Positions 53,123-61,729 of a DNA stretch of 64,000 bases are shown here, in pieces (position 1 is the first letter of the stretch; each line of letters opens with the position of its first letter). The notes under the pieces are model-generated. The model was not told the origin of the DNA and did no database searches. It saw only the letters and a program-made list of their open reading frames with translations. The stretch spans positions 155,955-219,954 of the forward strand of contig NZ_JAKWJR010000009.1 of NCBI RefSeq assembly GCF_022761125.1, in the 5' to 3' direction. The position numbers were made by a program, and so were the translations under genes. Origin of the DNA: Nocardioides sp. SR21. GTDB taxonomy: Bacteria; Actinomycetota; Actinomycetes; Propionibacteriales; Nocardioidaceae.

Positions 53123-53920
53123 TCAGTTGATCGCCTGGTTCACGCACCCCCGGAAGTGGTCGCGTACGCCGGCGTCGCCGACGACCGTGACCGCGGCTTC
53201 GTCCCCACGCCGCCACAGCCAGGCGTCGAGGTCGGCCGCGGTGCCGCTGACCACGACGTCGGGCTCGTCCTCGCGCGGCTCGACCTTCGCGATGTCGTCC
53301 TCGTCGTAGCTCGTGCCGCCGTCGGGATCGGTGCCCGTGAACCGCCCGGTCTCCACCCACACCGACTCGTCCCGGTCGATGATGTCGACACGCACGGTGC
53401 CGCCGTTCCCGGCGAAGCTGCCCCATGCCGGCGTGCCGCCGAACATGATGTCCAGCGCCTCGTCGACGCCGTCCGCAGCGAGCTCCGGGTCCAGGGGAGT
53501 GACCTGCCCCGTGGTCTGTTCCGCGTCGAGGCGGTGGATCAGCGCCTCGTGCGCCTGCCGGCGGAACGTGAAGCCGACGGTCTGCTCGGCCGACCAGGTC
53601 CACGCCGCCTCGGCCGGGTCGGCGGCGGCAAGCGCCGCGCCGAGCCGCGCGTCCTGCTCCGCGTGCAGCGCCAACAGCTCGTCGTACGCCGTCGGCAGCT
53701 CGGGCTCGGTCCAGTCCTCGCCCGACCTCTCGGGGCGCTGCTCGACGATCGTCGACCAGAACATCAGCACGCCGGCGTGGTGGCCGAGCAGGTCGGCGGC
53801 CGACCAGTCGGGGCAGCCGGGTACGCGCGCCTCCGGGTCGCAGGTGGTCAGGACCTCGCGGAGTCGAGCGGAGTCGGAGCGGAGGTGCCGGAGGTAGTCT
53901 TCGTACGAGAGTCTGGCCAT
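53123..53920 (-). CDS. Maleylpyruvate isomerase/DinB-like mycothiol-binding family protein
   Basis: 265 residues. The N-terminal helical bundle (YEDYLRHLRSDSARLREVL, VPGCPDWSAADLLGHHAGVLMFW) carries the conserved His of the metal site; a second part, RRQAHEALIHRLDAE, gives the other histidines. The C-terminal SCP-like or TIGR03083-type domain follows from about residue 165. Actinobacterial members are often mycothiol-dependent; the substrate is unknown. The ATG is 7 nt from a TANNNT hexamer. It diverges from argC. Confidence 0.85.
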   Translation of the reverse strand: MARLSYEDYLRHLRSDSARLREVLTTCDPEARVPGCPDWSAADLLGHHAGVLMFWSTIVEQRPERSGEDWTEPELPTAYDELLALHAEQDARLGAALAAADPAEAAWTWSAEQTVGFTFRRQAHEALIHRLDAEQTTGQVTPLDPELAADGVDEALDIMFGGTPAWGSFAGNGGTVRVDIIDRDESVWVETGRFTGTDPDGGTSYDEDDIAKVEPREDEPDVVVSGTAADLDAWLWRRGDEAAVTVVGDAGVRDHFRGCVNQAIN

Positions 53921-53927
53921 GACGTCG

Positions 53928-53933
53928 AACCTA
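53928..53933 (-). promoter_or_regulatory. Candidate leaderless promoter of the maleylpyruvate isomerase-like gene
   Basis: On the minus strand TAGGTT ends 7 nt before the ATG. Confidence 0.45.
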
Positions 53934-53963
53934 GGTGCGACGACCGACACGCCGCATTCGCAA

Positions 53964-53998
53964 TTCATGACCATACGATGGTGTGTATAGTCATGCGC
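53964..53998 (+). promoter_or_regulatory. argC promoter with candidate ArgR operator
   Basis: TATAGT at 53986-53991 is an excellent -10 and ends 7 nt before the argC ATG, so the transcript is probably leaderless. TTCATG at 53964-53969 is a weak -35 with 16-bp spacing. The stretch TGTATAGTCATGCGC overlapping the -10, and AATTCATGACC upstream, resemble ArgR half-sites (A/T-rich, TGnATA/ATGCA-like) and are the only A/T-rich segment nearby. ArgR bound there would block the promoter; argR itself is in the operon. Confidence 0.6.
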
Positions 53999-55036
53999 AT
54001 GTCGATCAGGATCGCGGTCGCCGGAGCCAGCGGGTACGCCGGCGGTGAGCTCCTGCGCCTGCTGCTCGCCCACCCCGAGGTCGAGATCGGCGCGCTCACC
54101 GGCGCGTCGAACGCCGGCCAGCCGCTCGGGGCGCTGCAACCGCACCTCGTGCCGCTCGCCGACCGGGTGCTCGTCGAGACCAGCCTCGACACCCTGCGCG
54201 GCCACGACGTGGTCTTCCTGGCGCTCCCGCACGGCCAGTCCGGCGACATCGCCGAGCTGCTCGGCGCGGCCGACCCGACGACGGTCGTCATCGACTGCGG
54301 CGCGGACTTCCGGCTCGCCGACCCCGCCGCCTGGGACAAGTTCTACGGCGGCAACCACGCCGGTACCTGGCCCTACGGCCTGCCCGAGCTGCCCGGCCAG
54401 CGCGCCCAGCTCACCGGGGCGACCCGGATCGCCGTACCCGGCTGCTACCCGACGGTGTCGACGCTGAGCCTGGCCCCGGCCATCGCCGCCGGCATCGTCG
54501 AGCCCGACGTCACCGTGGTCGCCGCCTCCGGCACCAGCGGCGCCGGCAAGGCCGCGAAGCCGCACCTGCTCGGCAGCGAGATCATGGGCAACGCCAGCGC
54601 GTACGGCGTCGGCGGCGTGCACCGGCACACCCCCGAGATCATCCAGAACCTCTCGAAGCTCACCCAGGGCACCGTCAGCGTGAGCTTCACGCCGCTGCTG
54701 GTGCCGATGCCGCGCGGCATCCTCGCCACCTGCTCGGCGAAGCTGACCACCGACGCGACAGCCGAGGACGTCTACGCGGTCTACGCGAAGGCGTACGCCG
54801 ACGAGCCGTTCGTCCACCTGCTCCCGCAGGGGCAGTGGCCGCAGACGAAGTCGGTCACCGGATCCAACGCCGTTCACCTGCAGGTGACGGTCGACGAGGC
54901 CGCACGACGAATGATCGCCGTCGGTGCCGTGGACAACTTGTCCAAGGGCACCGCCGGCGCTGCCGTCCAGTGCATGAACCTCGCGCTCGGCCTCGATGAA
55001 GGGCTGGGCCTCTCGACCGTAGGAGTAGCCCCATGA
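53999..55036 (+). CDS. argC: N-acetyl-gamma-glutamyl-phosphate reductase
   Basis: 345 residues. NADPH-dependent reduction of N-acetylglutamyl phosphate, the third step of arginine synthesis. The nucleotide loop is GASGYAGGELLRL; the catalytic cysteine, Cys149, is in AVPGCYPTVS. The ATG giving MSIRIAV is chosen rather than the ATG two codons upstream, since it is 7 nt from the -10. It overlaps argJ by 4 nt. Confidence 0.97.
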   Translation: MSIRIAVAGASGYAGGELLRLLLAHPEVEIGALTGASNAGQPLGALQPHLVPLADRVLVETSLDTLRGHDVVFLALPHGQSGDIAELLGAADPTTVVIDCGADFRLADPAAWDKFYGGNHAGTWPYGLPELPGQRAQLTGATRIAVPGCYPTVSTLSLAPAIAAGIVEPDVTVVAASGTSGAGKAAKPHLLGSEIMGNASAYGVGGVHRHTPEIIQNLSKLTQGTVSVSFTPLLVPMPRGILATCSAKLTTDATAEDVYAVYAKAYADEPFVHLLPQGQWPQTKSVTGSNAVHLQVTVDEAARRMIAVGAVDNLSKGTAGAAVQCMNLALGLDEGLGLSTVGVAP

Positions 55037-56184
55037 GCATCACCATCCCGAAGGGCTTCCGGGCCGCCGGCGTCGCCGCCGGCCTCAAGTCCACCGGCGC
55101 CAAGGACGTCGCGCTCGTCGTCAACGACGGACCGACGTTCGACTCCGCCAGCGTCTTCACGGCCAACCGCTGCAAGGCCAACCCGGTCCTCTGGAGCCAG
55201 GAGGCCGTCAAGGACGGCACCGTCCGCGCGGTGTTCCTGAACTCCGGTGGCGCCAACTGCTACACCGGCCCGGAGGGCTTCCAGACCACGCACGCGGTCG
55301 CGGAGACCGTCGCGGACAAGCTCGGGTTCGGCGCCATCGACGTGGTCGTCTGCTCGACCGGCCTGATCGGTCTCACCAACGACCGCTCCCAGGTGCTCGC
55401 CGGAGCGCAGGCGGCGTACGACGCCCTGTCGACCGACGGGGGAGACGACGCCGCGCACGCGATCATGACCACCGACACGGTCAGCAAGCAGGTCGTCGTC
55501 GAGGGCGCCGGCTGGACGATCGGCGGGATGGCCAAGGGCGCCGGCATGCTCGCGCCCGCGCTCGCCACGATGCTGGTCGTGATCACCACCGACGCCGTCG
55601 TCCCCGCAGCCGACCTGGACACCGCGCTGCGCGCCGCCACCCGGGTCAGCTTCGACCGGCTCGACTCCGACGGCTGCATGTCCACCAACGACACCGTCAC
55701 GCTGATGGCGTCCGGCGCGAGCGGCATCACGCCGAGCCTCGACGACTTCACCGCCGCGCTCACGCAGGTCTGCTCCGACCTCGCGATGCAGCTGCTCAAG
55801 GACGCCGAGGGCGCCGACCACGAGATCACGATCACCGTGCTCAACGCCGCGACCGAGGACGAGGCGGTCGAGGTCGGCCGCAGCGTCGCCCGCTCGAACC
55901 TGTTCAAGGCGGCCGTCTTCGGCAACGACCCCAACTGGGGCCGGGTGCTCGCGAGCGTCGGCACGACCAGCGCGCAGTTCGACCCCGCCGACCTCGACGT
56001 CGCGATGAACGGCGTCTGGGTCTGCAAGCAGTCGACGCCCTACGCCGACCCGTCGGAGATCGACCTGAAGCCGCGCGAGGTGAGCGTGACCATCGACCTG
56101 AAGGCAGGCTCCGAGCGGGCCACCATCTGGACCAACGACCTGACGCACGCCTACGTCCACGAGAACAGCGCGTACAGCTCATGA
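55033..56184 (+). CDS. argJ: Bifunctional glutamate N-acetyltransferase / amino-acid acetyltransferase
   Basis: 383 residues. It recycles the acetyl group from acetylornithine to glutamate, so arginine synthesis runs as a cycle. The self-cleavage site lies in LAPALATMLV with the nucleophile Thr179; PKGFRAAGVAAG, NSGGANCYTG and the end HENSAYSS are typical. ATG start coupled to argC and to argB. Confidence 0.97.
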   Translation: MSITIPKGFRAAGVAAGLKSTGAKDVALVVNDGPTFDSASVFTANRCKANPVLWSQEAVKDGTVRAVFLNSGGANCYTGPEGFQTTHAVAETVADKLGFGAIDVVVCSTGLIGLTNDRSQVLAGAQAAYDALSTDGGDDAAHAIMTTDTVSKQVVVEGAGWTIGGMAKGAGMLAPALATMLVVITTDAVVPAADLDTALRAATRVSFDRLDSDGCMSTNDTVTLMASGASGITPSLDDFTAALTQVCSDLAMQLLKDAEGADHEITITVLNAATEDEAVEVGRSVARSNLFKAAVFGNDPNWGRVLASVGTTSAQFDPADLDVAMNGVWVCKQSTPYADPSEIDLKPREVSVTIDLKAGSERATIWTNDLTHAYVHENSAYSS

Positions 56185-57116
56185 GCATCGATCACGTGCA
56201 CCACGACCCCAGCAAGCCGGACCCGGCCAAGGCCCGCACGCTTGCCGCCGCGCTGCCGTGGCTGAAGCAGTACCACGGCAAGATCGTGGTGGTGAAGTAC
56301 GGCGGCAACGCCATGACCGACGAGACGCTGAAGCGCGCGTTCGCCGAGGACATCGCGTTCCTGCGGTTCGCCGGCTTCAAGCCGGTCGTCGTCCACGGCG
56401 GCGGCCCGCAGATCTCGCAGATGCTCGACAGGCTCGGCATCCAGTCGGAGTTCCGCGGCGGCCTCCGGGTCACCACGCCCGAGGCGATGGACGTCGTCCG
56501 GATGGTCCTGGTCGGGCAGGTGCAGCGCGAGCTGGTCGGCCTGATCAACGAGCACGGCCCGCTCGCGGTCGGCTGCTCGGGCGAGGACGCCGGCCTGTTC
56601 ACCGCGACCACGACCGGCACCGTCATCGACGGCGAGGAGATCGACCTCGGCCTGGTCGGCGAGGTCACCCAGGTGCGCCCGGAGTCGGTGCTCGACCTGA
56701 TCGAGGCCGGCCGGATCCCGGTCGTCTCCAGCGTCGCGCCCGATGTCACCGGTGTCGTCCACAACGTCAACGCCGACACCGCGGCCGCCGCCCTGGCCGT
56801 CGCGCTCGAGGCCGAGAAGCTGCTCGTGCTGACCGACGTCGAGGGCCTGTACCTCGACTGGGGACAGTCCGACGACGTCATCGGCGAGATCAGCCCCGAG
56901 GCGCTCGAGGAGATCCTCCCGACGCTCGCGTCCGGCATGATCCCGAAGATGGGCGCGTGCCTCCAGGCGGTCCGCGGCGGAGTGCCCCGCGCGACCGTCG
57001 TCGACGGCCGCGAGCAGCACGCGGTGCTGCTCGAGCTGTTCACCAGTGAGGGCGTCGGCACCCAGGTGCTGCCCGGCGTCGAGACCAAGACCCGGAAGGC
57101 GAGGGACGCCCAGTGA
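56181..57116 (+). CDS. argB: Acetylglutamate kinase
   Basis: 311 residues. It phosphorylates N-acetylglutamate, the controlled step of the pathway. The nucleotide-binding VVVKYGGNAM, the substrate loop VVHGGGPQIS and GMIPKMGACLQAV are intact. The N-terminal extension before WLKQYHGK is that of the arginine-sensitive (hexameric) type, so feedback inhibition is likely. Coupled to argJ and argD. Confidence 0.97.
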   Translation: MSIDHVHHDPSKPDPAKARTLAAALPWLKQYHGKIVVVKYGGNAMTDETLKRAFAEDIAFLRFAGFKPVVVHGGGPQISQMLDRLGIQSEFRGGLRVTTPEAMDVVRMVLVGQVQRELVGLINEHGPLAVGCSGEDAGLFTATTTGTVIDGEEIDLGLVGEVTQVRPESVLDLIEAGRIPVVSSVAPDVTGVVHNVNADTAAAALAVALEAEKLLVLTDVEGLYLDWGQSDDVIGEISPEALEEILPTLASGMIPKMGACLQAVRGGVPRATVVDGREQHAVLLELFTSEGVGTQVLPGVETKTRKARDAQ

Positions 57117-58285
57117 CCAGCTACCAGGACCGGTACGCCGCCTCGGTCATGAACACGTTCGGGCCGCCGGCGCTCGTGCTCACCCGCGGCGAGGGCGCGC
57201 ACGTCTGGGACGCCGACGGCAACGAGTACGTCGACCTGCTCGGCGGCATCGCCGTCAACGCGCTCGGCCACGGCCACCCGGCGCTCGTCGAGGCCGTCAC
57301 CACCCAGCTGCAGACGCTCGGCCACGTCTCGAACTTCTTCACGTCCGAGCCGCAGGTCGAGCTGGCCGAGAAACTGCTCGAGCTCGTCGGCGTCGGAGTC
57401 GGCGGCGGCAAGGTGTTCTTCACCAACTCCGGCACCGAGGCCAACGAGGCCGCGTTCAAGCTGACCCGTCGTACCGGCCGCACCCAGGTGGTCGTCGCCC
57501 AGGACTCGTTCCACGGCCGCACGATGGGCGCGCTCGCGCTGACCTCCAAGGAGGCGTACCGCGCGCCCTTCGAGCCGCTGCCCGGTGACGTCACGTTCGT
57601 CCCGTTCGGCGACGTCGACGCGCTGGCCGCCGCGGTGACGGGGGAGACCGCCGCGATCCTGCTCGAGCCGCTCCAGGGCGAGGCCGGCGTGAACGTCGCC
57701 CCCGAGGGCTACCTCGCCGCCGCCCGCGCGATCGCCGACGAGCACGGCGCGTTGCTCTGGCTGGACGAGATCCAGTCGGGCATGGGCCGCACCGGCGAGT
57801 GGTTCGCGCACCTGCCGTCCGGCGTGCGCCCCGACATCGTCACCGTCGCCAAGGGACTCGGTGGCGGCTTCCCGATCGGTGCGTGCATCGGCATCGGTGC
57901 CGCGGGTGAGCTGCTCCAGCCCGGCAACCACGGCACGACGTTCGGCGGCAACCCGGTCGCCTGCGCCGCAGCCCTCGCCGTCATCCGCACGATCGAGGAC
58001 GACAACCTGCTGGAGCACGTCACCGTTCTCGGCCAGAAGATCCGCGACGGCCTTGCCGCCGACCCGCGGGTCACCGAGGTGCGCGGTGAGGGCCTCCTGA
58101 TCGGGCTCGACCTGGTCAGCGAGTCGTCCGCCGACGTGCTGCTCGCGGCCCGCAGGGCCGGCTTCATCGTCAACAACGCGACCCCGCGCCGGATCCGGCT
58201 CGCCCCGCCGCTGATCCTCAGCGAGGACGACGCGAACGCGTTCCTGGCCGCCTGGCCCGCGATCCTCGACGAGGCCAAGGCATGA
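57113..58285 (+). CDS. argD: Acetylornithine aminotransferase
   Basis: 390 residues. A class III PLP-dependent aminotransferase acting on N-acetylglutamate semialdehyde. The PLP site is shown by FFTNSGTEANEAAFKL, LLWLDEIQSGMGRTG and the Schiff-base lysine in TVAKGLGGGFPIG. GTG start in a 4-nt overlap with argB; its TGA overlaps argF. Confidence 0.97.
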   Translation: MTSYQDRYAASVMNTFGPPALVLTRGEGAHVWDADGNEYVDLLGGIAVNALGHGHPALVEAVTTQLQTLGHVSNFFTSEPQVELAEKLLELVGVGVGGGKVFFTNSGTEANEAAFKLTRRTGRTQVVVAQDSFHGRTMGALALTSKEAYRAPFEPLPGDVTFVPFGDVDALAAAVTGETAAILLEPLQGEAGVNVAPEGYLAAARAIADEHGALLWLDEIQSGMGRTGEWFAHLPSGVRPDIVTVAKGLGGGFPIGACIGIGAAGELLQPGNHGTTFGGNPVACAAALAVIRTIEDDNLLEHVTVLGQKIRDGLAADPRVTEVRGEGLLIGLDLVSESSADVLLAARRAGFIVNNATPRRIRLAPPLILSEDDANAFLAAWPAILDEAKA

Positions 58286-59223
58286 GCGCCCCCGGCATCA
58301 GGCACTTCCTCGCCGACGACGACCTGACGCCCGAGGAGCAGGCGCGCGTCCTCGACCTCGCGTTCGAGCTCAAGCAGGCGCCGTACGACGCGAAGCCGCT
58401 GGCTGGCCCGCGCACCGTCGCGATGATCTTCGACAAGCAGACGCTGCGCACGCAGGCCTCCTTCGCGGCCGGCATCGCCGAGCTGGGTGGCTACCCGATG
58501 CTCGTCGACGGCGCGCTCGCCGGCATCGGCGTGCGAGAGTCGGTCTCCGACGTCGCGCAGGTGCTCGGCCGCCAGGCCTCGGTGATCGTGTGGCGCACCT
58601 TCGCGCAGACGCGTCTCGAGGAGATGGCCCGGTACGCCGGTGTCCCGGTCGTCAACGCGCTGACCGACGAGTTCCACCCGTGCCAGCTGCTCGCCGACCT
58701 GCTGACGGTTCGCGAGCACAAGCAGCAGCTCGCCGGGCTGACGGTGGCGTTCGTCGGCGACGGCGCCTCGAACATGGGCAACTCCTGGCTGCTGGCCGGG
58801 GCCACCGCGGGCATGCACGTGCGGATCGCCTCGCCCGAGGGGTACCTGCCCGACGCCGAGATCGTCGAGCGGGCCGCGAAGATCGCGGCGACCACCGGCG
58901 GCTCCGCCACCACCGGCACCGACGCGATCGCGGCCGTGACCGGGGCCGACGTCGTCGTCACCGACACCTGGATCTCGATGGGCAAGGAGGAGGAGGCCGA
59001 GGCCCGCGCCGCTGTCTTCGCGCCGTACTCCCTGACGACCGAGCTGTTCGACCGCGCGAAGCCCGACGCCATCGCCATGCACTGCCTGCCGGCGTACCGC
59101 GGCAAGGAGATCGACGCCGAGGTCCTCGACGGACCGCAGAGCGTCGTCTGGGACGAGGCCGAGAACCGCCGGCACGCCCAGAAGGCGATCCTGACGTTCC
59201 TCATGGAGGAGGCCACCTCGTGA
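58282..59223 (+). CDS. argF: Ornithine carbamoyltransferase
   Basis: 313 residues. It makes citrulline from ornithine and carbamoyl phosphate, drawing on CarAB. The family motifs are DEFHPCQLLADL, the ornithine-site DTWISMGKEEE and HCLPAYRGKEI. The carbamoyl-phosphate loop, usually STRTR, reads TLRTQ (residues 54-58), so the arginine-threonine pair is kept but the leading serine and last arginine are not. The other motifs leave no doubt about the subfamily. Coupled to argD and argR. Confidence 0.95.
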   Translation: MSAPGIRHFLADDDLTPEEQARVLDLAFELKQAPYDAKPLAGPRTVAMIFDKQTLRTQASFAAGIAELGGYPMLVDGALAGIGVRESVSDVAQVLGRQASVIVWRTFAQTRLEEMARYAGVPVVNALTDEFHPCQLLADLLTVREHKQQLAGLTVAFVGDGASNMGNSWLLAGATAGMHVRIASPEGYLPDAEIVERAAKIAATTGGSATTGTDAIAAVTGADVVVTDTWISMGKEEEAEARAAVFAPYSLTTELFDRAKPDAIAMHCLPAYRGKEIDAEVLDGPQSVVWDEAENRRHAQKAILTFLMEEATS

Positions 59224-59735
59224 ACGACTCCACGCTGCGTCCGACGACCAAGAGCTCGCGACACCACCTGATCATCGAGCTGGTCACGCACGGTGAGGTG
59301 CGCTCGCAGGCCGAGCTCGCCGGCCGGCTCGCGGAGCGCGGCGTGCACGTCACCCAGGCGACGCTGTCGCGCGACCTCGTCGAGCTCGACGCGATCAAGG
59401 TCCGCGCGCCGTCCGGGTCGCTCGTGTACGCCGTCCCCAGCGAGGGCGGCGACCGGCGTCCGACCGCTCCCGTGGAGACCGCGGCCGCCGCGACGCGTCT
59501 GGCCCGTCTGTGCAGCGAGCTCCTCGTCGGGGCCGACGCCAGCGCCAACCTGGTCGTGCTGCGGACCCCGCCGGGTGCCGCGAACTTCCTGGGCTCCGCC
59601 ATCGACAAGGCCGAGATCCCCGAGATCCTGGGCTCGATCGCCGGCGACGACACGGTCCTCGTCATCTCGCGCGACCCCGCGGGCGGTGCGGACCTCGCGC
59701 AGCGGTTCCTCAGCCTCGCCTCCAGCCACCAGTAG
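59220..59735 (+). CDS. argR: Arginine repressor
   Basis: 171 residues. The N-terminal winged helix (about 15-75) includes VTQATLSRDLVELDAIKV. The C-terminal arginine-binding hexamerisation domain shows TPPGAANFLGSAIDKAEIPEILGSIAGDDT. It senses arginine and represses the arg genes, including its own operon. GTG start coupled to argF. It is followed by argG after 16 bp. Confidence 0.96.
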   Translation: MNDSTLRPTTKSSRHHLIIELVTHGEVRSQAELAGRLAERGVHVTQATLSRDLVELDAIKVRAPSGSLVYAVPSEGGDRRPTAPVETAAAATRLARLCSELLVGADASANLVVLRTPPGAANFLGSAIDKAEIPEILGSIAGDDTVLVISRDPAGGADLAQRFLSLASSHQ

Positions 59736-59751
59736 CAGAAGGAAGACAACA

Positions 59752-61185
59752 GTGAGCAAGGTCCTGACGTCCCTCCCCGTCGGCAAGCGTGTCGGCATCG
59801 CGTTCTCGGGAGGCTTGGACACGTCGGTCGCGGTGGCCTGGATGCGCGCGAAGGGCGCGATCCCGTGCACCTACACCGCCGACATCGGCCAGTACGACGA
59901 GCCGGACATCAGCGGTGTGCCCGGACGCGCGTACCAGTACGGCGCCGAGCTCGCCCGCGCCGTCGACTGCCGTCGCCAGCTCGTCGAGGAGGGCCTGGCC
60001 GCGCTCGCGTGCGGGGCGTTCCACATCCGCTCCGGCGGCCGTGCGTACTTCAACACCACGCCGCTCGGCCGCGCCGTCACCGGCACCATGCTGGTCCGTG
60101 CGATGCACGAGGACGACGTCGACATCTGGGGCGACGGCTCGACGTTCAAGGGCAACGACATCGAGCGGTTCTACCGCTACGGCCTGCTCGCGAACCCGTC
60201 GCTGCAGATCTACAAGCCCTGGCTGGACGCTGACTTCGTCACCGAGCTGGGCGGTCGCGCCGAGATGAGCCAGTGGCTGACCGAGCGCGAGCTGCCGTAC
60301 CGCGACTCCAAGGAGAAGGCGTACTCCACCGACGCCAACATCTGGGGTGCCACCCACGAGGCCAAGACCCTCGAGCACCTCGACGTGTCGCTCGAGATCG
60401 TCGAGCCGATCATGGGCGTGAAGTTCTGGGACCCGTCGGTCCAGATCGAGACCGAGGACGTCACGATCCGCTTCGACCAGGGCCGCCCGGTCGCGATCAA
60501 CGGCACGTCGTACGACGACCCGGTCGCACTCGTGCTGGAGGCCAACGCGGTCGGCGGCAGGCACGGCCTCGGCATGTCCGACCAGATCGAGAACCGGATC
60601 ATTGAGGCCAAGTCGCGCGGCATCTACGAGGCGCCGGGCATGGCGCTGCTCTGGATCGCCTACGAGCGGCTGCTCAACGCGATCCACAACGAGGACACGA
60701 TCGCGACCTACCACGGCGAGGGACGCCGCCTCGGCCGGCTGCTCTACGAAGGCCGCTGGCTGGACCCGCAGGCGCTGATGCTGCGGGAGTCGATCCAGCG
60801 CTGGATCGCCTCGCTCGTGACCGGCGAGGTGACGCTGCGGCTGCGCCGCGGCGAGGACTACACGGTGCTGCGCACCGAGGGCCCGGCGTTCTCGTACCAC
60901 CCGGACAAGCTCTCGATGGAGCGCACCGAGAACGCCGCGTTCGGTCCCACCGACCGCATCGGCCAGCTCACGATGCGCAACCTCGACATCGCCGACTCGC
61001 GCGCCAAGCTCGAGCAGTACGCCGCCCAGCCGCTCGACCAGGGCCAGGTCCTCGTCGAGAACGGCACGCTGTACGGCTCGCTCGAGGCCGGCGGCGCCGA
61101 GCGGATCGCGCGCAACCCGGAGGCCGCCGAGGAGCCCGACGAGGTCGCGCTCGACCAGGCCGCGATGGAGCTCGGCACCGACTGA
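59752..61185 (+). CDS. argG: Argininosuccinate synthase, long (E. coli-like) form
   Basis: 477 residues. It joins citrulline and aspartate with ATP. The PP-loop IAFSGGLDTSVAVAWM is intact. The length, and segments such as YTADIGQYDEPDI and EDYTVLRTEGPAFSYHPDKLSMER, identify the longer E. coli-type subgroup rather than the ~400-residue form found in most actinobacteria. GTG start with AGAAGGAAG upstream. Its TGA overlaps the ATG of a NUDIX gene. Confidence 0.96.
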   Translation: MSKVLTSLPVGKRVGIAFSGGLDTSVAVAWMRAKGAIPCTYTADIGQYDEPDISGVPGRAYQYGAELARAVDCRRQLVEEGLAALACGAFHIRSGGRAYFNTTPLGRAVTGTMLVRAMHEDDVDIWGDGSTFKGNDIERFYRYGLLANPSLQIYKPWLDADFVTELGGRAEMSQWLTERELPYRDSKEKAYSTDANIWGATHEAKTLEHLDVSLEIVEPIMGVKFWDPSVQIETEDVTIRFDQGRPVAINGTSYDDPVALVLEANAVGGRHGLGMSDQIENRIIEAKSRGIYEAPGMALLWIAYERLLNAIHNEDTIATYHGEGRRLGRLLYEGRWLDPQALMLRESIQRWIASLVTGEVTLRLRRGEDYTVLRTEGPAFSYHPDKLSMERTENAAFGPTDRIGQLTMRNLDIADSRAKLEQYAAQPLDQGQVLVENGTLYGSLEAGGAERIARNPEAAEEPDEVALDQAAMELGTD

Positions 61186-61658
61186 TGAGTCGTCCCGTAC
61201 GACACCGCACCACCGGCCGGGTGCTCCCGGTCAACGGCAGGGGAGAGGTGCTGCTCCTGCACGGCTGGGACCCGGTCCGCCCGGAGGCGCCGTACTGGTT
61301 CAGCATCGGCGGCGCCGCCGACCACGACGAGTCGCTCGCGGCCGCCGCGGCGCGGGAGATGCGCGAGGAGACCGGGCTCGAGATCTCGGTCGACGAGCTG
61401 AGCGAGCCGGTCGGCCACGAGCTCGCCGAGTTCGACTGGGGCTTCTGGCACCTGGTGCAGGACCAGACCTACTTCGCCGTCCGTCTCGACGACACCGCCG
61501 GGCTGCACTTCGACGGGCTCGAGCCGCTGGAGCGCGGGACGATCGACCAGGCGGCCTGGTGGACACCGGACGCGCTGGACGAGGACGGGTCCGCGGCGAA
61601 CGAGCAGCTGACCACGATGATGAGAGCCGCAGTGCGGCGGATCCTGGGAGAAGCATGA
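61185..61658 (+). CDS. NUDIX hydrolase
   Basis: 157 residues. The NUDIX box is complete: GGAADHDESLAAAAAREMREETGLEI, with the RExxEE core (residues 51-57 approx). Such enzymes hydrolyse nucleoside diphosphates linked to another group; the substrate is unknown. It lies between argG and argH, which are usually adjacent. The ATG overlaps the argG stop; its TGA is within the ATGA that begins junction repeat copy 3. Confidence 0.9.
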   Translation: MSRPVRHRTTGRVLPVNGRGEVLLLHGWDPVRPEAPYWFSIGGAADHDESLAAAAAREMREETGLEISVDELSEPVGHELAEFDWGFWHLVQDQTYFAVRLDDTAGLHFDGLEPLERGTIDQAAWWTPDALDEDGSAANEQLTTMMRAAVRRILGEA

Positions 61659-61729
61659 GCGAGCGAATCATTCAAGGCAGTGCATGCGGAGCCTCGTGCG
61701 CGCTCGGAGCGAAGCGAGTACGTGCATGA
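61655..61729 (+). repeat. Junction repeat copy 3: 24-codon mini-ORF linking NUDIX and argH
   Basis: A 75-nt element of the same family as 30964-31047 and 38420-38503. The ATG overlaps the NUDIX stop and the TGA overlaps the argH ATG. It lacks one of the two 9-bp AGCGAGCGA units found in the other copies, a loss of exactly three codons that keeps the frame. It begins MSERIIQ and ends LGAKRVRA. A second frame gives a false N-terminal extension of argH. Confidence 0.8.
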
